IMG/VR virus record: IMGVR_UViG_3300008110_000635
Location: 1 to 29,970 of that record
Direction: 5' to 3' (one strand)
Origin: a virus
Length of the DNA: 29,970 nucleotides
The notes under the pieces are model-generated. The model worked only from the letters and a program-made list of their open reading frames with translations. It was not told the DNA's origin and searched no databases. Below, piece after piece: positions 24,154 to 29,970 of this stretch (positions within the stretch are counted from its first letter, which is position 1; the number at the start of each line of letters is the position of its first letter). Both the position numbers and the translations under genes were made by a program.

Positions 24154-24739
24154 AGGTGTAACCTACGCCCACCCAGTGACAATGGCTTACTATGTCACGC
24201 AAATGCCGTATCATCAAGACAATAAAAAGACAATTCTTGACATGATTGCGGATGTGCCTCGCGGTTCAAAAACCCATACATCCGAAGACGATGGTTACCA
24301 GCGAATAACTAAGTATGACTATCTTTTGGTTAACACCGAAGACAATCGCCCTTGGGTTGATTTTGTAAAGCCAAAAATAAACGATGTTCTGAAAAGCATG
24401 CCAAATGAGTTATTTTGGTCAAACCCAGTAATTCAAGCGTTATGGTTTCAGCAATACGAAGTTAACGACATGCACGACTGGCACCCACATGCTGGGTCTA
24501 ATTGGGCTGGAATTTACTACTTGGAGGCTCCAGAGAAACTACACATCACAGAATTTGTGGAACCATTTACCAATGGAATCAATTCTTTTTCTGCCCAAGA
24601 GGGAGACATCGTATTATTCCCAGCGCAAATTTTTCATAGGTCTGCGCCAAATGCAACAAGTTCTAGAAAAACGGTGATTGCTTTTAATTTTGACCTCATC
24701 AATGACGACATGCTCAAAATGAACGAGCAACAAAATTAA
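24146..24739 (+). CDS. 2OG-Fe(II) oxygenase, Oxy_5/TIGR02466-like (copy D)
   Basis: 197 residues from ATG 24146 (AGGAAGGG upstream; overlaps the previous gene by 8 bases). A start at 24116 in the same frame would overlap by 38 bases and has no ribosome site. The core reads MHDWHPHAGSNWAGIYYLEA, then EGDIVLFPAQIFHRSAPN and RKTVIAFNFDL. H164 is the distal Fe ligand and R174 the 2-oxoglutarate anchor. The first ligand motif is H113-P-H115, not the standard HxD; H-x-H occurs in this subfamily as far as I recall, but it should be checked. The gene ends one base before a convergent gene, with no room for a terminator. Confidence 0.65.
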   Translation: MFKGVTYAHPVTMAYYVTQMPYHQDNKKTILDMIADVPRGSKTHTSEDDGYQRITKYDYLLVNTEDNRPWVDFVKPKINDVLKSMPNELFWSNPVIQALWFQQYEVNDMHDWHPHAGSNWAGIYYLEAPEKLHITEFVEPFTNGINSFSAQEGDIVLFPAQIFHRSAPNATSSRKTVIAFNFDLINDDMLKMNEQQN

Positions 24740-24740
24740 A

Positions 24741-25175
24741 CTAAATAGACATTGAAATGCCAGCCCTTGGGGTTAGTGCTGTTGAACGGTGTCCTATTCC
24801 AGTTCTAATAAAAACCAAATCACCAGGTTCAAGTTCCCATGTTGGGCCACAATCAATTTCCCACCTACTTTTTCCTTGAACTTGCCAATAAAATACATCA
24901 ACATGGTCGTGATGCATTCCGAATCCGCTTGCATCGGTTGCAACATTGATGTATAAATGTGCCGCAATTAGGCTCAGTCGTTCTAAAACTGGTTTTACTT
25001 TTTCAATCCTGTAGGCATCAAGTGATGCAAAAAATCCAAGCGGGAAATGAGTGAGTGGCATTTTATTCTCAACTGACCAATTGAGGTTTTCTAGTATTTC
25101 AGACCACGAAGGAACATCAGTCTCAAAGCCTTTTTTAATCCAGTAATTCTCTGTGTCTTCATTTTCCAAAAACAT
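24741..25175 (-). CDS. JmjC/cupin-type Fe(II) oxygenase-like protein (E)
   Basis: A 144-residue protein with a small cupin/JmjC-type barrel. H88 and D90 lie in GMHHDHVDVFYWQVQGKSRW, which follows the pattern of NO66/Mina53-type ribosomal oxygenases (H-x-D-x-x-x-V-F-x-x-Q-x-x-G-x-x-x-W). H129 in RTGIGHRS supplies the distal ligand after ELEPGDLVFI. The family hydroxylates protein residues, mostly His, Asn or Arg, using 2-oxoglutarate. At 144 residues it is a minimal version, lacking the C-terminal dimer and winged-helix domains of NO66. It is convergent with copy D and forms a two-gene operon with the YkgJ-type gene upstream (3-base spacing). Confidence 0.6.
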   Translation of the reverse strand: MFLENEDTENYWIKKGFETDVPSWSEILENLNWSVENKMPLTHFPLGFFASLDAYRIEKVKPVLERLSLIAAHLYINVATDASGFGMHHDHVDVFYWQVQGKSRWEIDCGPTWELEPGDLVFIRTGIGHRSTALTPRAGISMSI

Positions 25176-25178
25176 TAT

Positions 25179-25661
25179 CTACCGATTTCCACCTTCTGCA
25201 TAATAAGCCTTTAAAAACTCATCAGAACCAATTGCGCTAACCCCACCATCATATGACCAAGTAAAATTAAACTTGTTCAATGACATGTATGATACGGCCC
25301 ATGACAGTGTTGCTGTTTCTAAAACTCCGCCTGCTTCTATTAGAGAAAAATATTGATGCTCTCCGATACTGTAGTTAACGAATATTGCATTAACTAGATT
25401 CGGTTTTACCCATTCTGGAAAGTTTGGGTCGGCAAGCCATTGGCACCTGAATGATTTACATGGATGCTCTGGCCTGTCTTCATAAATAGAGCATCCAGAA
25501 TCCATGTCTACAAAATGACACGGTTTTCCTGGGAACATTGGAATCCCATGAACCTCTCCGCTCAGATAGCCGTCACAACACTTTGTGCAGGTTCCGCAAC
25601 TACGCTCCCTGATTCTCAACTGGACACTAGTTTCTTGCTTCACTCCGTAAATCCTACACAT
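25179..25661 (-). CDS. YkgJ-type cysteine-cluster protein
   Basis: A 160-residue protein with the YkgJ/FliB-like zinc- or iron-cluster motif: C22-x2-C25-x2-C28-C29 (SCGTCTKCCDG), then C48 (GKPCHF), C57 (GCSIYEDRPEHPC), C68 and C73 (KSFRCQW). Members are predicted to bind an Fe-S or Zn cluster; some are linked to protein methylation or oxidation, but most are uncharacterised. The second half (NAIFVNYSIGEHQYFSLIEA) is unassigned. It is the first gene of a minus-strand pair with the JmjC-like gene, so the two probably work together, possibly in iron supply or as a maturation factor. The ATG lacks a clear Shine-Dalgarno; the divergent gene begins close by. Confidence 0.65.
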   Translation of the reverse strand: MCRIYGVKQETSVQLRIRERSCGTCTKCCDGYLSGEVHGIPMFPGKPCHFVDMDSGCSIYEDRPEHPCKSFRCQWLADPNFPEWVKPNLVNAIFVNYSIGEHQYFSLIEAGGVLETATLSWAVSYMSLNKFNFTWSYDGGVSAIGSDEFLKAYYAEGGNR

Positions 25662-25689
25662 GATGAAGCGATTATGCTACGGTAAAAAG

Positions 25690-25974
25690 ATGCTTAAGCC
25701 ATCTGAGATTATTGAAGTAACCCGTCGCTGGGGTAATAGGGACTACTGGACAAAGGTGAATGTCATTGAGGCTTGGGCTTTTATGACCAAGATTTCAATC
25801 ATCTTCCCAGGGCTAATTTTCGGCAAGCAGTGGTGGTGGCTCTATATTTTTGCCATTGCGTCAAGCCTCGCGTTGATTGTCACATCAACAATAAAGACAA
25901 TGCCGACGATTATCTGGTTCAATATTTGCTGGGTGATTTTAGCGAGTGTTGCAATTGTTAAGCACTTTGCTTGA
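25690..25974 (+). CDS. Small membrane protein, unknown function
   Basis: 94 residues from ATG 25690. Two to three hydrophobic segments: AFMTKISIIFPGLIFG (about 32-47), WWWLYIFAIASSLALIVTS and TIIWFNICWVILASVAIVKH. The short N-terminus (KPSEIIEVTRRWGNRDYWTK) is charged. It is the only plus-strand gene between two minus-strand blocks. An ATG at 25660 in the same frame would start within the divergent gene and is less likely, but neither start has a clear ribosome binding site. No family recognised; a second holin or superinfection protein is possible but unsupported. Confidence 0.5.
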   Translation: MLKPSEIIEVTRRWGNRDYWTKVNVIEAWAFMTKISIIFPGLIFGKQWWWLYIFAIASSLALIVTSTIKTMPTIIWFNICWVILASVAIVKHFA

Positions 25975-25989
25975 AACTTGTCGTGATTG

Positions 25990-26217
25990 CTACCACTTGC
26001 CTAGCGGACACTCTGCGTTTTTAAGTTTGGTCTTTAATTTCATAAAGCAACCACACTCTTTGCATTGATGCGTCGCCCTTAAGAGACTTGGGCAAGTTTC
26101 ACAGATTGACATGCGCTTATGAGATGTTTCGCCATCCGTATAGTTTCTCGGGTCAGCAGCGTCCCATGGGCGTGTTGTTCCAAGTTTCTTTTTATATTCC
26201 TGCCACGGTGTAGTCAT
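25990..26217 (-). CDS. Small zinc-ribbon protein (DUF6171-like)
   Basis: A 75-residue protein with paired cysteine motifs: C39-x2-C42 (ICETCPS), C52-x2-C55-x-C57 (QCKECGCFM) and C70 in the closing CPLGKW. The 'C-x-x-C ... C-x-x-C-G-C-F-M ... C-P-L-G-K-W' sequence is widely found in small proteins of aquatic phages, probably Zn-binding, with no known function. The start is ATG 26217 with AGGGTGA upstream; it follows the preceding gene of its operon by 9 bases. Confidence 0.65.
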   Translation of the reverse strand: MTTPWQEYKKKLGTTRPWDAADPRNYTDGETSHKRMSICETCPSLLRATHQCKECGCFMKLKTKLKNAECPLGKW

Positions 26218-26226
26218 GGTTGAAAA

Positions 26227-26457
26227 TCACCCTGCTGGATTCGTGAAATCAGTTCCGTCGTATACCCATTCTGGTCGCACATAAGCAATTTGCTCTGCCG
26301 TCAATGGAACAACTACAAATGGAGATTGAAGCATTGAATTCAATCTGTCATTTCCTTTATGTGCTTGGAAAATCATTCCAACTTCATTTTCTACAACAAA
26401 AGCATAGAAGTTCATTTGTTCGGTATTTGGTGTGAATTCTGGTTGTATATCGCTCAT
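26227..26457 (-). CDS. Small hypothetical phage protein
   Basis: The frame extends upstream inside the FN3 gene, but the best start is ATG 26457, 16 bases after that gene's stop and behind ATAGGATTG. This gives 76 residues: MSDIQPEFTPNTEQMNFYAF, VVENEVGMIFQAHKGNDRLN, FVVVPLTAEQIAYVRPEWVY. The pattern 'N-x-x-A-F-V-V-E-N-E-V-x-x-x-F' resembles small proteins between fibre genes in marine phages, with no known role. No membrane segment or metal motif. The longer form (to 26634) would overlap FN3 coding by 161 bases and is rejected. Confidence 0.55.
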   Translation of the reverse strand: MSDIQPEFTPNTEQMNFYAFVVENEVGMIFQAHKGNDRLNSMLQSPFVVVPLTAEQIAYVRPEWVYDGTDFTNPAG

Positions 26458-26473
26458 GTCTACAATCCTATCA

Positions 26474-27307
26474 TCAACAACCGAATATGCAGAATACCTC
26501 GCAAGGTGCATAGTAATTTCCGCATGAACATCCAGCAATTGATGGAACTCCAACGAATATTCCTCCGAGAGTTCCTTCTGGGCATGCAGGGTTAAGTTCA
26601 ATGAAGTCCCCTTGAGAGCAAGTGTTCCCCGCACATGGGTCTGGCGGCGGCGGTGGTGGAGTCGTATTCGTTGTTTCTGCGATAAATATGGCGTCAGAAT
26701 CCGCCCAGCCTGGTCTGGTTAGTTTTAGATATGTGCTTCTGTATACATTCTCTCCAAGACCAGTCCAACCGTGGCATGAGCCGTTTGTGTCGTTTGGCTC
26801 AGCAACATTGTAATCAAAGTAGACATAGTAATAAAGTCCGCCTTCTTTGACTTGCGTGTATGTTGCGTAATCTGGATAGCACCAAGGAATGCTGCTCGTA
26901 GTTTCTGCAATATCGCCAATAGTTGGAGTCGGAATCTTCCCAGCAAGTGGTGTTACTGAGTTTGAGTTTGTTGAGTACGGTCCAGTCGCTACAAGGTTTA
27001 CAGCCGCAACCCTGAACACATAGGCGGTTCCGTTGGTCAGACCAGTGACCGTTACCGATGTTCCAGTTGAAACAGTGTCGGAAAATGTCGTCCAAGTTGA
27101 ACCGCTATCACCTGAATACTGAATTACATAATCATGGAATGCAGGACTTCCCAAAATCACTGGAGCCGTCCAACTAACTAAAGCAGTTGTGTTGCCGTAT
27201 GTGGATGGAAGGCTTGCTGTTACGGCAGTGGGGGCACCTGGACCGAAACCCATGCGGAACCCAAACTTGCTAGTTGACCCGCTTCCAATACGATTCAGGA
27301 AAGGCAT
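26474..27307 (-). CDS. FN3-domain fibre/adhesin protein with Cys-rich tail
   Basis: 277 residues. The N-terminus (RIGSGSTSKFGFRMGFGPG) is an attachment-type peptide. A fibronectin type III domain follows (about 23-120: TALVSWTAPVILGSPAFHDY, GTSVTVTGLTNGTAYVFRVA), common on phage surfaces for weak carbohydrate binding. Then comes a beta part with WCYPDYATYTQVKEGGLYYY and GWTGLGENVYRSTYLKLTRP, a Pro run (TTPPPPPPDP) and a C-terminal 55 residues with eight cysteines (CAGNTC, CSCGNYYAPCEVFCIFGC), likely disulfide- or metal-stabilised. It is the second gene of a minus-strand operon behind a fibre gene (6-base gap). Confidence 0.6.
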   Translation of the reverse strand: MPFLNRIGSGSTSKFGFRMGFGPGAPTAVTASLPSTYGNTTALVSWTAPVILGSPAFHDYVIQYSGDSGSTWTTFSDTVSTGTSVTVTGLTNGTAYVFRVAAVNLVATGPYSTNSNSVTPLAGKIPTPTIGDIAETTSSIPWCYPDYATYTQVKEGGLYYYVYFDYNVAEPNDTNGSCHGWTGLGENVYRSTYLKLTRPGWADSDAIFIAETTNTTPPPPPPDPCAGNTCSQGDFIELNPACPEGTLGGIFVGVPSIAGCSCGNYYAPCEVFCIFGC

Positions 27308-27313
27308 ATGTGG

Positions 27314-28306
27314 TTATGCGAATCTTGTCTGACTCGCAAGCATTGTGAACGCAGCATTGCCAGTCTTGATAATCGCCAATGTGTAGGCATCAATTGAACT
27401 TGCGTTCCCAGTTGTTGGAGCGGTTCCACCCATCCACTTGGGGGTTACTGCAGAACCGTCAACCTGGAATACCGTTGGCCTTCTCTGTGTTGTCCCAATA
27501 GTTGCAAGAAATGTCACTGTGGCAATCTGCCCAGTTGAAAGCGTGTTATTGAGTGTCACGCTTGATGTTCCTCGGACATTTAAAGTCCAGTTTGCAGTGG
27601 CGTCCGATGTGTAATAAACCGTTGGGTTGGTGCTGAAGTCAATGTTGATTGTTCCAGTTGAAGCGGAGGCTACAATGCTTGCAGTTTCAACAACAGTGTT
27701 TACATCAACTGTTGCCAATGTCGCCTTGCCAGCAGCGAAATTCCCAGAAGAGTCGCGGGCGACAATTGCGAAGTTTGTATTTGCTGATGTAGCGGTAGTC
27801 GCAGAATTATCTACTTTTCCAGCAGTTGCAATAGTTGCAAGTTTTGTATCCGCAATCGCGGCTGAAGCATTCACATCTGCATCAATAATCACTCCAGAAG
27901 CAATTGCAGTAACTCCGCCAGATGTAATAGTCACATCTCCAGTGACTGTCGTAGCAGTTGGAACACCAGATGAGTTATGAACCACCAACTGTCCAGCAGT
28001 TCCTGATGCCAACTTGGACAAGGCGATTCCAGCAGTGGCAGAAACCTCTGTGTCCGTTACTTCTCCAGCCTCAATTTGAGCGCCAACCTCTTCCCATGCA
28101 CTTCCTGTATAAAAGTACAGTTTGTTGGTTGAGTCAAGATAACTAAACATCCCCTCTGCGAGTGTCACGCCAGCAGCAGAGTATGCACTTGAACGGTCGC
28201 CTATGGTGCTGAACCTGTGAATCGTTTGGTCCATTAGGTATTCGTTCACTTGTGCAGCGCTTAATACTGCTCCAGTAGCAAAAAGTCTTATTCCAGCGCC
28301 AGCCAT
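27314..28306 (-). CDS. Tail fibre protein (minus strand)
   Basis: 330 residues with an N-terminal attachment region (GIRLFATGAVLSAAQVNEYL, DQTIHRFSTIGDRSSAYSAA), then AEGMFSYLDSTNKLYFYTGS, the 'parameter' strand pair also seen in the plus-strand fibres. The shaft (SATAGIALSKLASGTAGQLV, AAIADTKLATIATAGKVDNS) shares phrases with the long fibre at 10321-10416. The tip has TINIDFSTNPTVYYTSDATA, GTSSVTLNNTLSTGQIATVT and FLATIGTTQRRPTVFQVDGS, and a closing beta part resembling C-terminal fibre domains. GGAG sits 8 bases before the ATG. Encoded away from the main fibre block and on the other strand, it may be an alternative fibre. Confidence 0.7.
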   Translation of the reverse strand: MAGAGIRLFATGAVLSAAQVNEYLMDQTIHRFSTIGDRSSAYSAAGVTLAEGMFSYLDSTNKLYFYTGSAWEEVGAQIEAGEVTDTEVSATAGIALSKLASGTAGQLVVHNSSGVPTATTVTGDVTITSGGVTAIASGVIIDADVNASAAIADTKLATIATAGKVDNSATTATSANTNFAIVARDSSGNFAAGKATLATVDVNTVVETASIVASASTGTINIDFSTNPTVYYTSDATANWTLNVRGTSSVTLNNTLSTGQIATVTFLATIGTTQRRPTVFQVDGSAVTPKWMGGTAPTTGNASSIDAYTLAIIKTGNAAFTMLASQTRFA

Positions 28307-28413
28307 TTAAACTCCGTTTTGTAAGTGTGGTTACAACAATAATACATCACTTGATTATCTAGAGAAAGAGTTGCCGTGTAGTAAAATTGAATGTCTTTTT
28401 CACTGGGGGTTAC
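28307..28413. other. Divergent intergenic region
   Basis: This 107-base gap separates the minus-strand fibre operon from the right-edge gene and must contain start signals for both. I see the GGAG of the fibre gene, a GTAAAATTG element at 28381-28389 (also present before the holin gene) and GGGGG before ATG 28414. No convincing sigma70 -35/-10 pair at proper spacing was found. Confidence 0.4.
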
Positions 28414-29970
28414 ATGCGTTATAGGTTGAGCACCCGAATTATTCGTTTCCAACTTGCTGCACTATTGCCGATTTCTTTGCTGTCAATGTTTATGGCAATT
28501 CCTACCGCACGGGCCGCTTCATTCCCCAATGCTGGATTTGAGGACGGAACCTTTGCTGGCTGGGAAAAAGGCACTCAGTCAGGAAGTCTTGGTGCATCAA
28601 TCACGGGCAACGGAACTGGCGTAACCATCTTTACTGGTTCTCGGACATTTACTCACGGTTCGCATCCAGCAGTGGGAAACAACCCATCCAGCCCATATTA
28701 TGCTCCAGCCGTTGCTGCTGGAAGTTGGACATTTGGACCAAACAATGCAGCAAAAGCAGTCGCCCTACAACCAGTAAACCCAGTCACATTCTCCGACGCA
28801 ATGGCTGCGCTCGGACTGTCTGGCTCTCCACAAACGGCTATACAGAACCAATTGACAGCGGACAGGAATGCATCTGGATTTGGTAGCGGCAACCCAACCA
28901 ATGCGGCATGGATTACTAGAGAAGTGCAACTAACTGCTGGCGAAACCTACACAATGTCTTGGAACTATCTAGGAACGGATTATGTTCCTTATAACGACGG
29001 TTCCGTAACAGCGCTTGTGCCAGTAACTGTTACTGGAACCCCAGTTATCAGAGTGAACAACTATGTACAGTCATATGCCCTTCTTGGATTCACCAACCCA
29101 GGAACTGGCGACTATTCAACAAATTCGTATGGTGCTACTGGTTGGCAAACATCTACATACAGGGTAGACATAACTGGAACATACAAACTTGGATTTGCGG
29201 TTTTCAACCTTGGAGACACATCACTCTCTCCAGTGCTCATGGTTGACAGTGAGGCTGGTTCAACAGAGCGTTGCGTGTCTGGGACCTGCACAACCTTCGG
29301 CGGAGTTGAGCCAAACAATGAAACTGCTCCAACTGTTGCTCCGACTACTACAGCAGAGACCACTACAACCTCTACTACCAGCACGACTACGACCACCTTG
29401 CCTCCTGCTCCAACATCTTTGGTCGTAACGAGCCTTGATGACACAACTGCAAACGGAACACTGCGTTGGGCTATTACTCAAGCGAATACGAACACTGGCG
29501 GAATCTACGACTCAATTACTTTTGATACAAACGGAACTATAAACCTTACTTCATCACTTCCAGCGATTGTTGGAACACTGACGATTGCTGGAAACGGCAG
29601 AACAAACACAATAATTGACGGAAATAATGCTTACAGACCTTTTTATGTTGGTCAGGGCAATTCATTGACTATCTCAGACATGACCCTAAAGCAGGGGTCT
29701 AATGGAGACGGCGGGCTTATCTTCAATACCAAAGGAACAGTTTCTGCAAACAATGTCCGATTTACTGGAATGTCTGGTGGAACTGCAGTATTCAATAAAG
29801 AGGGTGGAACCGTTGCCACTTATGCAAACTCTACTTTTGATTACCTAAATGTTGGCATTTCAGCAGACCATGGCTCAACACCTTCTCTTGCTGCTGGAGT
29901 AACCACATGGGAAGGTCAGCAGGATTCTTTGTCCTCAAACCGAACCTATGTCAATAACTGCGTGTTTAAT
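28414..29970 (+). CDS. Secreted beta-helix protein with signal peptide and Thr-rich linker, 3' partial
   Basis: The frame is open from ATG 28414 to the right edge (519 residues, no stop). It begins with a classic Sec signal peptide: a basic N-terminus (MRYRLSTRIIRF), a hydrophobic core (LAALLPISLLSMFMAIP) and an AxA cleavage site (TARA-A). A domain of about 270 residues follows (FPNAGFEDGTFAGWEKG, WITREVQLTAGETYTMSWNY), similar in style to carbohydrate-binding modules that open with an 'N-G-F-E' strand. It continues to a Thr-rich linker (TTTTTSTTSTT type, ending LPPAP) and then a right-handed beta-helix (LDDTTANGTLRWAITQANTN; NSLTISDMTLKQGS). This layout is familiar from secreted actinobacterial proteins and unusual for a phage structural gene. 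Confidence 0.65.
   Translation, partial: MRYRLSTRIIRFQLAALLPISLLSMFMAIPTARAASFPNAGFEDGTFAGWEKGTQSGSLGASITGNGTGVTIFTGSRTFTHGSHPAVGNNPSSPYYAPAVAAGSWTFGPNNAAKAVALQPVNPVTFSDAMAALGLSGSPQTAIQNQLTADRNASGFGSGNPTNAAWITREVQLTAGETYTMSWNYLGTDYVPYNDGSVTALVPVTVTGTPVIRVNNYVQSYALLGFTNPGTGDYSTNSYGATGWQTSTYRVDITGTYKLGFAVFNLGDTSLSPVLMVDSEAGSTERCVSGTCTTFGGVEPNNETAPTVAPTTTAETTTTSTTSTTTTTLPPAPTSLVVTSLDDTTANGTLRWAITQANTNTGGIYDSITFDTNGTINLTSSLPAIVGTLTIAGNGRTNTIIDGNNAYRPFYVGQGNSLTISDMTLKQGSNGDGGLIFNTKGTVSANNVRFTGMSGGTAVFNKEGGTVATYANSTFDYLNVGISADHGSTPSLAAGVTTWEGQQDSLSSNRTYVNNCVFN

Noticed and set aside
19451-24739. The oxygenases as TET/JBP-type DNA base hydroxylases
   Set aside because: The cores are P4H-, JmjC- or Oxy_5-like, and no DNA-modification partner (glycosyltransferase, thymidylate synthase-like enzyme) is present.
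26458-26634. Longer N-terminus for the small minus-strand protein
   Set aside because: It would overlap the FN3 gene by 161 bases; ATG 26457 has a ribosome binding site.
1-29970. tRNA or rRNA genes, integrase and attachment sites
   Set aside because: None seen on either strand on reading; nearly all the sequence is coding. A covariance search was not possible.

Overview
The window is the late structural end of a contractile-tailed (myovirus-type) phage genome followed by an accessory region. The baseplate genes run in the order hub, spike, gp25-like, J-like, I-like, as in P2/Mu-type baseplates. They are followed by a small holin and about 13 kb of tail-fibre and adhesin genes. Many fibre proteins have the Gly/Ala/Thr/Asn-rich, module-repeat style seen in aquatic phages. 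The host cannot be read directly. A two-helix r1t-like holin and a secreted protein with a Thr-rich linker (right edge) make an aquatic actinobacterium plausible, with low confidence.

Layout: 1-5663 baseplate (the first gene is cut by the left edge). 5701-5916 holin. 5987-19432 fibre and host-contact genes, nearly all abutting or overlapping by one base (TAATG), including a fibre of about 4.6 kb split into three frames (8757-13404), a conserved 919-residue structural protein (13729-16488) and a tandem pair of glycine-rich fibres (17304-19432). The second of that pair carries collagen-like Gly-X-Y stretches and a block with 29 histidines. 19451-24739 is a same-strand cassette: a prolyl-hydroxylase-like 2OG-Fe(II) oxygenase, a flavin-dependent halogenase-like enzyme, two proteins I cannot assign, and three further 2OG-Fe(II) oxygenase-type proteins. 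Two minus-strand genes (24741-25661) add a JmjC/cupin-type oxygenase and a YkgJ-type cysteine-cluster protein. 25690-25974 is a small membrane protein. 25990-28306 is a minus-strand operon with a fibre, an FN3/Cys-rich protein and two small proteins. At 28414 a plus-strand gene for a signal-peptide beta-helix protein runs off the right edge.

The most interesting reading is functional. Every Gly-Asn-Pro triplet of the collagen-like fibre has proline in the Y position, which is the position collagen prolyl-4-hydroxylases modify. Two P4H-like oxygenases lie just downstream, one of them the very next gene. A phage-encoded post-translational oxidation system (hydroxylation, possibly halogenation) acting on its own fibre is therefore a testable hypothesis, not an established fact.

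Caveat: three conserved reading frames are broken by -1 shifts (near 3950, 9670 and 11854), two of them with apparent deletions in repeat-rich fibre sequence. Sequencing or assembly error is the leading explanation, but real indels or phase variation are not excluded. I saw no tRNA, rRNA, CRISPR array or insertion sequence, and no gene-free stretch longer than about 110 bases.
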